Source: an uncultured Rikenellaceae bacterium
Lineage (GTDB): Bacteria; Bacteroidota; Bacteroidia; Bacteroidales; Rikenellaceae
DNA: 6,490 nucleotides
Assembly: GCA_947037995.1 (NCBI GenBank)
Contig: CAMQUV010000068.1
Span: forward strand, 1-6,490
Direction: 5' to 3'
Under the pieces are notes generated by a model. The model was not told the DNA's origin, ran no database searches, and saw only the letters and a list, made by a program, of their open reading frames with translations. Position numbers and translations under genes: made by a program. Of this stretch, positions 1 to 6,488 are shown piece after piece (position 1 is the first letter of the stretch; every line of letters begins with the position of its first letter).

Positions 1-699
1 AAACAGTTTACTAAGAAGTTTGTTTATTTTAGTGTCAAAATCTTCCCGGTTTGAATTGGGTGATATTGTGAAGTAAACATAATAATTCCAATTGCGTTGG
101 CTGTTTATATTTTCATCTCCAATATTCGTAAATACATCCGAGCTGAGAGTCCCATTCTCAGGCAGGGTCTTAAATACTGCTGTAATAGTTCCCTCGTCTC
201 CCGAAAAGTTTATATGCCTACCCACGGGCGATTCGCCCTTAAAGTATTTTTTGGCGAATCTCTCGGACACAATGAAATTGCCCGGGCTGTCGAGCGACTT
301 TGGGTCACCCTCAATGAAGTCAAATGTAAATATATCCGTTATAGCACCAAAGCAAGTCTTTACATCTTGAATCCCTGATATATTATCGTCTCCGCTTATA
401 TTAAAACGGTTACGGCGAAAGGTCCCAACTATTGTTATTTTATCAATTTCTGGGAGTTTCTGTTCAATGGCTTCGATAAGTGGTCGTGAAAAATGAGTCT
501 GCATATGCTTCGCATCGTTGTCCGACGCAATAGTGAGTTGGTGTATAGACTCATATTTTGCTTGGTGCTTGTCGTAGGTAAAGTCATAGCGGATTTGCAT
601 CGCCAAGATTATAAATGCCGCGAAGGCAATCGAAAGCCCCACGATATTTAGTATCGTGGAGACTTTGTAGCGTGTGAGGGTTTGTATAATTATTCTCAT
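1..699 (-). CDS. ABC transporter permease, MacB/FtsX type (partial, N-terminal 233 residues)
   Basis: This is the inner-membrane permease of a tripartite ABC efflux system, and it is open at the left edge. Translation from the ATG at 697-699 runs without a stop for 233 codons. A short basic N-terminus (MRIIIQTLTRYK) is followed by one hydrophobic helix at about residues 14-36 (contains NIVGLSIAFAAF). A long soluble stretch then resembles the MacB-type periplasmic core domain. The opening pattern of a helix with N-x-x-G-L-S-I-A-F followed by Y-D-x-x-Y-D-K is typical of Bacteroidota permeases of about 400 or 780-800 residues; which of these sizes applies cannot be seen. The missing part should hold the remaining membrane helices. 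It lies 59 bases downstream of the adaptor gene on the same strand, so co-transcription is likely. No nucleotide-binding domain is present, so a separate ATPase is needed. The substrate cannot be told from the sequence. Confidence 0.85.
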   Translation of the reverse strand, partial: MRIIIQTLTRYKVSTILNIVGLSIAFAAFIILAMQIRYDFTYDKHQAKYESIHQLTIASDNDAKHMQTHFSRPLIEAIEQKLPEIDKITIVGTFRRNRFNISGDDNISGIQDVKTCFGAITDIFTFDFIEGDPKSLDSPGNFIVSERFAKKYFKGESPVGRHINFSGDEGTITAVFKTLPENGTLSSDVFTNIGDENINSQRNWNYYVYFTISPNSNREDFDTKINKLLSKLF

Positions 700-758
700 A
701 ATAGTTCGGTCTTATTAATAAATTTGGGATGTGTGCAGTTCTGCACGAAGTCTTGCGA

Positions 759-2009
759 CTAATTAAGTATCAGTTCTTCGCTGTCGCCAAACAGTTCGTA
801 AGACGATGTTACAACTTTTTCTCCAGGATTCAGACCTTCGATAACCTCATAATACTGCGGATTTTGTCTGCCAATTTTAATAGGTCTTCTAACAGCTTTC
901 GAGCCATCTTTCGACACAACAAATATCCAACTACCTCCTGTACTTTGCAGGAACGACCCACGGGGGATATAGACCAATTTGTCGGGTGCTCCGGTCGAGA
1001 GGTTCACATAATATGTTTGCCCCGTACGGATATTGTCGGGCATCTGTTTGCTGAAATATAGGTCTGTTTTAAATTTGCCTCCCGCAACTTCAGGGTAAAC
1101 TTTGCGCAATTCCACGCCAAACACCTCACCGCTACGCTCGAGCGAACCTTCCAGCCCTGCCGATACTCTATCAATGTAGTGCTCGTCGATATGCGCTTGA
1201 ATCTTGTAGGACGAAAGGTCGTTGACCTGCCCAATTTTATGTCCCGAAGCTATGCTCTGTCCCAACACAACGTCGATGCTCCCTAGCTGCCCCGAGATAG
1301 GAGATTTAACATTTAGATTGTCCAATCGCTCATAAGTAAGTACCATATTTTTACGCATATTCATAAGGCTATTTTCCATATTGTCTACCTGGATTGAACG
1401 GTAAATTGAGTCCTGTATTTGACGATTTGCTACCAATTTGCGGCGTGTGGTCTGCAACTCGTAATCCTCTTTGGCCTGCACATAATCCTCATTCGAGATT
1501 AACTCCTCTTCGTGGAGTCGTTTGTACTGTTCGTACTTGCGTTTGGCTCTGCGGACATCACTTAGAAGCTGCGCCATCTCTTGCTGTAAATTGAGCTTCT
1601 CCTGCTCCATCTTTACACGCGTGTCGCGCAAAAAATTCTCTTTCTCGGCCAACGATGCCTCGACATTCAAAATGTCCAAATTCAACTGGCTGTTGCTTAG
1701 GCGCAAAATTACATCCCCTTTGGTTACCATATTGCCCTCTTCGACAACAAATTCTTGAACAATACCTCCTTCAAGGGGACTGAGTTGCATCGTTGTGCGC
1801 GGTTGAACGTTGCCTGTGATACGTATGTATTCGTTGAAATCACCGTGAGTCACCTCGCCAATGTTTAACGTTTCGCTATTTACCTGAAGGCGCTTTGCGC
1901 CCGACGAAAACACGATTAATCCTATTAATAATAACCCGATTGCTCCGAAAATTACGTACGGAATGTGTTTTTTTTGTAAGCCTTTTTTCTTTTCTAGTTT
2001 AATGTCCAT
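759..2009 (-). CDS. Periplasmic adaptor (membrane fusion protein) of an efflux pump, MacA/HlyD type
   Basis: This 416-residue adaptor should bridge the inner-membrane permease and the TolC-type channel. A short lysine-rich cytoplasmic start (residues 1-14) precedes a single membrane anchor at about 17-35. The first half of a lipoyl-like hairpin domain lies at about 65-108 (SPLEGGIVQEFVVEEGNMV). A long charged helical hairpin follows at about 110-230, rich in E, K, R and Q as expected for a coiled coil. The second lipoyl half is at about 232-262 (VKSPISGQLGSIDVVLGQSI), then a beta-barrel at about 265-340 and a membrane-proximal domain to the end (GLNPGEKVVTSS). Length and domain order are normal for the family. 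The ATG at 2007-2009 is chosen because the anchor follows directly. The gene lies 58 bases after the tolC-like gene and 59 bases before the permease gene, with no terminator in either gap. Whether it serves an ABC or an RND pump is decided here by the permease neighbour. Confidence 0.92.
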   Translation of the reverse strand: MDIKLEKKKGLQKKHIPYVIFGAIGLLLIGLIVFSSGAKRLQVNSETLNIGEVTHGDFNEYIRITGNVQPRTTMQLSPLEGGIVQEFVVEEGNMVTKGDVILRLSNSQLNLDILNVEASLAEKENFLRDTRVKMEQEKLNLQQEMAQLLSDVRRAKRKYEQYKRLHEEELISNEDYVQAKEDYELQTTRRKLVANRQIQDSIYRSIQVDNMENSLMNMRKNMVLTYERLDNLNVKSPISGQLGSIDVVLGQSIASGHKIGQVNDLSSYKIQAHIDEHYIDRVSAGLEGSLERSGEVFGVELRKVYPEVAGGKFKTDLYFSKQMPDNIRTGQTYYVNLSTGAPDKLVYIPRGSFLQSTGGSWIFVVSKDGSKAVRRPIKIGRQNPQYYEVIEGLNPGEKVVTSSYELFGDSEELILN

Positions 2010-2067
2010 TGTAGTATATGTTTTTTATTTATTTATATTTCTTATTAAATTATTGTGTGTCTTTAGG

Positions 2068-3405
2068 CTATCGAATCAACGAAATTCCTTTGTAGTAATC
2101 TACTATTCTTCGCTGCATTTTGTAATTCAAAAACGCCTTGAGATAGTCCATTTTTGCTCTCGATAAGTTAGTTTGAACCGTCTGTACGTCAACTACCGAT
2201 GACAGCCCCTCATTGAATTTTGCCTCTGTTGAGTTGTACGAAAGTGTATTTGCATTTACGTTGGCAACCGATTGGGTGCATTGCTTTTCATTACTCTCCA
2301 AATCAATAATCGCTTCGTAGATAAATTTTTGTATCTCCTTGTTTTGCTCCATTGACTCAATCTTAATGCGTTCAAATTCATTCTTCTGCCTCTTTATATT
2401 CTTCTGGCGCGAGAGTGCCCCGAATATCGGAATGTTGAGCGAAACGCCTACATATTCCCCCATTTTATTTTTCATCTGACTAGCATAACTTGGATGGCCA
2501 CCCTCGCCTCCGAGCGACTGTGAGTAGCCTGTGCTAATCCCCCCGCTGAGCGAAAGCGATGGAAATAGATTGGCGCGTGCACTCGATAAATTTAGTTTAG
2601 CAATGCGTTCCTGCGCACTCATTATCTCGAACTCCGGCAACACTGTTTCGGCTATCGCAACCACAGCTTCGAAATCCTCGTTGCTCTGCTCTGTTATGTA
2701 CTCAACCCGGGACATCGTATCAATTTGGAGCGAAGAATTTAGTGGAAAATTGATTTGATTTTTGAGCTCCACAACCGCTTTGCGGTAAATCCCCTCGAGG
2801 TTAGTTAGATTGTATTCGCCCTGCGAAACACGGCTCTCGAGCTGTGCCAGGTCGCTTATATTTGCTAGCCCTACTTCGTGTTCAACTTTTTTCTTTTGAT
2901 AAAGTTTGCGGCTCTCACCCAATTCCTGTGTTGCAATCTTATAGGCCCCGTGTGCAAAAATTGCCCTGTAATAGGCGCTCATCGTTGTGAGTGCCACTTG
3001 ATTTTCGACCTGCTTGGTTTGGAACTCTTGGCGCAGTTTAGAGGCTTTCGCGATTTTAAACCCGTTGAGAACTCTCAGCCCGTCAAATATTGACATCGAG
3101 CCCGAGATTCCGTAGTTGTTGCCCATATTCGACACGCTTTGGTAGGTGTTTGTTTCGGGGTCAATCGAGCGTCCGAAATTTCCTGTTATCGACGAATTAG
3201 CAGAGATTGAGGGGAGAAATGAGAGGCTTCTGACGGTTAGTTCGTCTTTGGCGTTGAGCTCATTGATAAATTGTTTTTTCAGTTCTAGGTTGTTGTCAAC
3301 GGCGTAGCGAATGCAGTCGTCCACACCCCAAAGAGGTTCTGGTGATTTGGCGCTTGTTGCCATCACCGAGAGTAGGATAATTGATAGTAAAATTGTTTTT
3401 TTCAT
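2068..3405 (-). CDS. TolC family outer-membrane efflux channel
   Basis: This 445-residue protein should form the trimeric outer-membrane exit duct of the pump. The start is the ATG at 3403-3405, which begins a clear signal peptide: MKKT, a hydrophobic core ILLSIILLSVMA, and a likely cleavage after TSAK near residue 20. A longer reading frame could begin at a TTG at 3448-3450, but that codon falls inside the proposed -12 promoter element and would bury the signal peptide. The mature protein starts with a W-x-x-x-D-C-I-x-x-A-x-x-N motif usual in Bacteroidota TolC homologues. It contains GRSIDPETN at about 78-86, also common there. The family's internal duplication is visible: FLPSISANSS (about 63) and LFPSLSLSGG (about 280) are equivalent barrel-entry strands, each tied to long helices. 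It is the first gene of the operon and has its own regulated promoter just upstream. Confidence 0.93.
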   Translation of the reverse strand: MKKTILLSIILLSVMATSAKSPEPLWGVDDCIRYAVDNNLELKKQFINELNAKDELTVRSLSFLPSISANSSITGNFGRSIDPETNTYQSVSNMGNNYGISGSMSIFDGLRVLNGFKIAKASKLRQEFQTKQVENQVALTTMSAYYRAIFAHGAYKIATQELGESRKLYQKKKVEHEVGLANISDLAQLESRVSQGEYNLTNLEGIYRKAVVELKNQINFPLNSSLQIDTMSRVEYITEQSNEDFEAVVAIAETVLPEFEIMSAQERIAKLNLSSARANLFPSLSLSGGISTGYSQSLGGEGGHPSYASQMKNKMGEYVGVSLNIPIFGALSRQKNIKRQKNEFERIKIESMEQNKEIQKFIYEAIIDLESNEKQCTQSVANVNANTLSYNSTEAKFNEGLSSVVDVQTVQTNLSRAKMDYLKAFLNYKMQRRIVDYYKGISLIR

Positions 3406-3445
3406 ATTTGTGTTAATTTGTTTCTGATTTATACTATATATATTA

Positions 3446-3461
3446 CCCAAAGTCGTGCCAA
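3446..3461 (-). promoter_or_regulatory. Putative sigma-54 (-24/-12) promoter of the efflux operon
   Basis: On the minus strand the sequence reads TTGGCACGACTTTGGG. The -24 block TTGGCACG is a full match to the sigma-54 consensus (YTGGCACG). The -12 block lies at the right distance (TGGCAC-N5) but reads TGGG instead of TTGC, keeping the first T and the third-position G. Transcription would begin near 3434, giving a leader of about 30 bases before the tolC-like ATG. No clear Bacteroides TAnnTTTG element is present in this gap. The paired palindromes upstream strengthen the call. The imperfect -12 block is the main weakness. Confidence 0.6.
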
Positions 3462-3513
3462 AGAGTTAATCGCTTGATAGTCACATAGATATGAAAATGG
3501 TTAAAAACAAAAG

Positions 3514-3530
3514 TGTCCAATTATTGGACA
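3514..3530. promoter_or_regulatory. Perfect 17-bp palindromic operator (proximal enhancer site)
   Basis: TGTCCAATTATTGGACA is a perfect inverted repeat: two 8-bp arms around a single central base at 3522. Its centre lies about 88 bases upstream of the predicted start of transcription, a usual place for the enhancer site of an NtrC-family activator. The TGTC-N9-GACA layout suggests a dimer of a Fis-type helix-turn-helix protein. The regulator's gene is not in the window. Confidence 0.65.
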
Positions 3531-3534
3531 AGTG

Positions 3535-3551
3535 TGTCAATAAATTGGACA
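3535..3551. promoter_or_regulatory. Second, degenerate copy of the operator (distal enhancer site)
   Basis: TGTCAATAAATTGGACA matches the neighbouring perfect palindrome at 13 of 17 positions. It keeps the outer TGTC and GACA blocks and the whole right arm ATTGGACA. The centres (3522 and 3543) are 21 bp apart, two turns of the helix, so two bound dimers would lie on the same face. This is expected of cooperative enhancer binding. Confidence 0.6.
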
Positions 3552-3577
3552 GGGTAGGATTGTTCAGTTACGGCGCC

Positions 3578-3616
3578 AAAAAAAGGAGCCTAACCGATTA
3601 TGGTCAGGCTCCTTTT
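3578..3616 (-). terminator. Intrinsic terminator of the carboxyltransferase gene
   Basis: A perfect 11-bp stem (3581-3591 pairs with 3606-3616, AAAAGGAGCCT/AGGCTCCTTTT) is extended inward by one mismatch and three more pairs around a six-base loop. Read on the minus strand, the stem ends in seven consecutive T residues. It begins about 25 bases after the stop codon at 3641-3643. Read on the plus strand, the T run is only four long, so termination should be mainly leftward. It separates the carboxyltransferase gene from the efflux operon's control region. Confidence 0.9.
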
Positions 3617-3640
3617 GGGATATTGGCTTATTGTATTTTG

Positions 3641-5524
3641 TTATTCGATTTCGAATAGAGCACCTTCAGCAGGTACGGTATCGCCTTCGGCAACAAATAT
3701 TTGGCGGATGGTACCTTTTCTGGTAGCGGCGATATTATTTTCCATTTTCATCGCTTCAAGAATAAGTACATCTTGTCCGGCTTCAACAGCATCGCCAACT
3801 TTGGCAATAAGTTGGAAAACACGTCCTGGAAGAGGAGCGTTAACCACTTCTCCGACGATTTGCATTTTCTCAACAGCTGGTGCTTCTGGAGCTGCAGGGG
3901 CAGCAACTGGCGCGGCAGTTTCTTCAGCTTTTTGTTCAACAACTGGTGCTGGAACTGGAGTAGCGGCCATTTTGAATTTAGTAAGATACTCTTTTGCGAC
4001 ACCCGGGAATAGTTCAAGAAGCAGTTGTTCTTTTTCGTTTTCCGCAAGTTTCACTCCGTTAGGAAGTGTAGGGTTGTCTTGCATTTTGTATTTCGATGTA
4101 TCGTACGCAGTTTCGATAGGTGAGCCACAGATTTTCGCACGGAATTCAGGGTCAATTGCAACTGGGGTTGTTCCATATTCGCCTTTGATAAGTGATACGA
4201 ATTGGTTTGAGCAGTTGGTGTACATTGGTTTTCCGTTACGAAGGTCGATAGCGCAGTTAACAGCTTGCGCTCCAACGATTTGCGAAGTAGGCGTAACAAG
4301 TGGCACAAGTCCAGCTGCTCTTCTTACGGTAGGTATAAGTTTCATAGCTTCAGGCATAATGTCTTCGCTACGAAGTGCTTTAAGTTGGGCAACCATATTC
4401 GAGTACATACCTCCAGGGATTTCGGCAGTTTTCACCACTTCGTTAGGTTCTGGGAAGTTATAGTATTCTTCGATTTTGTGGCAAGCATCTATAAGTGCAT
4501 CTTCGTCAACTTTCAGTGCCGCTGCAACTGCTTTGTCCATAAGTGCATCGATGTGCGCTGGTATTTCGTCAGTAAGAGGGTTGAATGGATTTGGGAATTT
4601 TTTAGATGAATCATACTCAACAAGTTCTTTACGAATATTAAGTAGTTCAGCATTAATTTTTTGCACAGCTTCCATATTGATATCTAGTTCTACGCCCATT
4701 TTTTTACAGAATAGGTAAACGAATTCGATAGCAGGAGCACCTGTACCGCCAGAGAAGTTCCAGATATTAGTATCAAGTACGTCCACTTTTGCAGCGATAG
4801 CTGAGACGGCCGAAGCAAGTCCGTATCCAGGAGTACAGTGAGTATGGAAATCTACAGGTATGTGTAGTTCGTTTTTGAGTAGTTGGATAAGGTTGTAGAC
4901 TCTTTTAGGTGGAATAAGTCCTGACATATCTTTGATAGTAATCATATCCGCTCCAAGCTCTACCATTTGGCGTGCTTTTTCTAGGAAATAAGCATCAGTA
5001 AAGATTACTTTTTGGACTGGTGATTTTTTGAAACAAGCGAAAAGGCCTTTTTTAGGTTGAACTTCTGGTTTCGGGTCAATCGTGTAGCAGATAGCGCAAT
5101 CAGCGATACCATTGTATTTTTTCACGTATTTGATAGTGCTTTTAACGTTGTTTACGTCGTTAAGCGCATCGAATATACGCATAATTCCGAGCCCTGAGTC
5201 GATAGCGCATCTACAGAATCCGTCGATAATTTCGTCGGTGTACGGAGCGTATCCGAAAAGGTTACGACCTCTTGAAAGTGCCGTAAGTTTAGAAACGTCG
5301 CCCACAACGGCTTTGATTTTTTCAAGTCTGTCCCAAGGATTTTCGCCTAGGTATCTCATAACTGAGTCAGGTACCGCTCCTCCCCAAACTTCCATAGCGT
5401 AGAAATTTGCGTCTTTGTAGAATGGTAGAACTCGGTCGATTTGGTTTTGTGTCATACGCGTAGCAAACGAAGATTGCTGTCCGTCGCGAAGCGTCAAGTC
5501 TCTGATTTTCAGTTTTTGTGTCAT
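3641..5524 (-). CDS. oadA: Biotin-dependent carboxyltransferase with fused biotinyl domain (oxaloacetate decarboxylase alpha / pyruvate carboxylase subunit B type)
   Basis: This 627-residue protein moves a carboxyl group between a 2-oxo acid (oxaloacetate or pyruvate) and its own biotin. The N-terminal TIM-barrel of the HMGL-like family starts at once with LRDLTLRDGQQS-type sequence (IRDLTLRDGQQS, residues 7-18); D14 is the expected metal ligand. K198 in ITIKDMSG is the expected carbamylated metal-binding lysine, and H227 and H229 in DFHTHC complete the site. The conserved carboxylase region follows at about 290-515 (PGGMYSNM, PTSQIVGAQAV). A Pro/Ala-rich flexible linker spans about 521-550. 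A biotinyl domain ends the protein, with K593 in EAMKMEN as the biotinylated lysine. Residues about 152-175 form an insert with KKGLFACFKK, which I recall in Bacteroidales relatives. No beta or gamma decarboxylase subunit and no biotin carboxylase gene is nearby, so decarboxylase, carboxylase and transcarboxylase roles cannot be told apart. The start is the ATG at 5522-5524; the terminator at 3578-3616 ends the unit. Confidence 0.92.
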   Translation of the reverse strand: MTQKLKIRDLTLRDGQQSSFATRMTQNQIDRVLPFYKDANFYAMEVWGGAVPDSVMRYLGENPWDRLEKIKAVVGDVSKLTALSRGRNLFGYAPYTDEIIDGFCRCAIDSGLGIMRIFDALNDVNNVKSTIKYVKKYNGIADCAICYTIDPKPEVQPKKGLFACFKKSPVQKVIFTDAYFLEKARQMVELGADMITIKDMSGLIPPKRVYNLIQLLKNELHIPVDFHTHCTPGYGLASAVSAIAAKVDVLDTNIWNFSGGTGAPAIEFVYLFCKKMGVELDINMEAVQKINAELLNIRKELVEYDSSKKFPNPFNPLTDEIPAHIDALMDKAVAAALKVDEDALIDACHKIEEYYNFPEPNEVVKTAEIPGGMYSNMVAQLKALRSEDIMPEAMKLIPTVRRAAGLVPLVTPTSQIVGAQAVNCAIDLRNGKPMYTNCSNQFVSLIKGEYGTTPVAIDPEFRAKICGSPIETAYDTSKYKMQDNPTLPNGVKLAENEKEQLLLELFPGVAKEYLTKFKMAATPVPAPVVEQKAEETAAPVAAPAAPEAPAVEKMQIVGEVVNAPLPGRVFQLIAKVGDAVEAGQDVLILEAMKMENNIAATRKGTIRQIFVAEGDTVPAEGALFEIE

Positions 5525-5569
5525 TGTATTTTGTGTCTTTTAGTAAGTGTTGTTATTTGGTTAACAGTG

Positions 5570-5577
5570 CAAATATA
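5570..5577 (-). promoter_or_regulatory. Likely Bacteroides-type -7 element for the carboxyltransferase gene
   Basis: The minus strand reads TATATTTG, a full match to TAnnTTTG, the -7 element recognised by the Bacteroidota primary sigma factor. The predicted start of transcription near 5563 gives a leader of about 38 bases. No TTTG -33 element lies 19-21 bases upstream, so the promoter is only half matched. The region around it is very AT-rich. Confidence 0.5.
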
Positions 5578-5615
5578 ATTAATATAAATTAAATAATCGC
5601 ACGAAAGTTATAATA

Positions 5616-6269
5616 TTATTCTGCGAAGAGTGATTTATGTGTAAGGGTGAGTGGTTCGAGCATAATTTTATGGTCGTCCGTAGGGTTTTCGAGCAGTTCT
5701 TTTACGTTGTCAGATACCGGTGCGTCTGGGTTAGCGGAGTGTTTGGTAATAGTGCGTAGCAGTTCTTTGGTTTGCGGAGTAGGCATCATAATTTTGCATT
5801 GTTCTTCGACCCCATCATTTTCGCCAAGTGCGGCATACGCAAAAGCGAGATAGTTGTTCGCTCCGAGGTGGTCTTCGACATCCATTTCGAGAATCATTTC
5901 GAGCATAGCGGCTGCCATTTCGTAGTCGCCGATAGAGTAGTGGTCTATTGCGCTGAGGTATATTGTCATAATCACCGCGAGGTTGTCGGGGGTGTTCATA
6001 TCAATTTCGATATTTTCGTTATCGGGAAGGCTCTCGATAAGGTCGAAAATAAGGGTGGCGCAATCGAGTCTGGTCTGGCAGGCATCTTCGACTTGCTCTA
6101 GTTCCATATAGCTGTCGGCAAGTGCCATCGCAACGGGGAAGTTGTGAGGTTCTTTGTCGAATATTTGTTCAAGAATCCCGTGCGTTACCTGTCTCGGTAG
6201 CGGGCTTATAGGTGGGTCGAATGAGAACGCTTTTGTTGTTCCCATCGAAGGTGTAAGTGTAACTTTCAT
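5616..6269 (-). CDS. Hypothetical TPR-like helical protein, 217 residues
   Basis: I do not recognise a named family. The protein lacks a signal peptide and membrane segments, so it is probably cytoplasmic. After a loose N-terminus with several prolines (to about residue 25), it is largely helical and acidic. Helix pairs of tetratricopeptide character are visible: FPVAMALADSYMELEQVEDA (about 44-63), then SAIDHYSIGDYEMAAAMLEM, then a stretch at about 134-153 with the TPR-like spacing A-x-x-x-L-A-x-x-Y-x-x-L-G. This suggests a protein-binding scaffold. The start is the ATG at 6267-6269. A longer frame could begin with a TTG at 6308, but that codon overlaps the -7 promoter element, so it would precede the start of transcription. 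The gene has its own promoter and no obvious terminator before the carboxyltransferase gene 91 bases downstream, so some read-through is possible. A functional link to that enzyme is unproven. Confidence 0.75.
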   Translation of the reverse strand: MKVTLTPSMGTTKAFSFDPPISPLPRQVTHGILEQIFDKEPHNFPVAMALADSYMELEQVEDACQTRLDCATLIFDLIESLPDNENIEIDMNTPDNLAVIMTIYLSAIDHYSIGDYEMAAAMLEMILEMDVEDHLGANNYLAFAYAALGENDGVEEQCKIMMPTPQTKELLRTITKHSANPDAPVSDNVKELLENPTDDHKIMLEPLTLTHKSLFAE

Positions 6270-6305
6270 AGAGCGAATTAACTGTTTTATAGGTGTTTGA
6301 GTCTT

Positions 6306-6337
6306 CAAATATAGCTGTTTTTATGGACGAGTGCAAA
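6306..6337 (-). promoter_or_regulatory. Full Bacteroides-type promoter of the TPR-like gene
   Basis: On the minus strand a TTTG -33 element (6334-6337) is followed by a 20-base spacer and TATATTTG (6306-6313). This matches the TTTG-N19-21-TAnnTTTG consensus of the Bacteroidota primary sigma factor exactly. The expected start of transcription near 6299 leaves a leader of about 30 bases before the ATG at 6269. The site also rules out the longer TTG start at 6308. Confidence 0.8.
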
Positions 6338-6363
6338 TTTAAGTTGGTTTGAATGTGTTTTGG

Positions 6364-6488
6364 TTATAAATCGGCGATATGTATGAGTGGTTGTGTGCCT
6401 TTGCGGTCTAATTCTTTTTTCGTGATTGTGGTATCTGTATAGTCAAAACAACCCTAGGAACTAATAGTACTATAAAAGGAGGCTCTGC
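6364..6488 (-). other. Possible 3' end of an upstream minus-strand gene, split over two frames
   Basis: No certain gene can be called in the outermost bases. One minus-strand frame enters from the right edge at 6488 and stays open for 26 codons to a TAG at 6408-6410. The neighbouring frame (-1) is open from after a TAG at 6454-6456 to a TAA at 6364-6366. It encodes a protein-like, polar tail (for example TITKKELDRKGTQPLIHIA) but has no start codon of its own. The two frames meet at the slippery heptamer A-AAA-AAG (6414-6420). The region could be a gene tail with a frameshift, a decayed gene, or plain intergenic DNA. No homologue is recognised. Confidence 0.2.

Noticed and set aside
92..378. 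Two overlapping plus-strand reading frames at the left end.
   Set aside because: Both lie opposite the permease gene, whose minus-strand translation is continuous and family-like.
3406..3450. A 15-residue N-terminal extension of the TolC-type protein starting at TTG 3448-3450.
   Set aside because: It would precede and bury a clear signal peptide, and the TTG overlaps the proposed -12 promoter element.
3600..4463. A long plus-strand reading frame of 287 codons opposite the carboxyltransferase gene.
   Set aside because: It is antisense to a gene with complete family motifs, its product is low-complexity (S, A, T, G-rich), and its start is inside the terminator hairpin.
6270..6308. A 13-residue N-terminal extension of the TPR-like protein starting at TTG 6308.
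   Set aside because: The TTG lies in the exact TATATTTG promoter element, upstream of the expected transcription start.
6408..6466. Resemblance of AGGGTTGTTTTGACTAT (minus strand) to the release factor 2 autoregulatory frameshift site.
   Set aside because: The matching frame has several stops just upstream, and the sequence downstream encodes nothing like release factor 2.
6453..6473. Short palindromes CCTAGG and ATAGTACTAT near the right edge.
   Set aside because: They are short, show no direct repeats or paired ends, and nothing supports a mobile element or attachment site.
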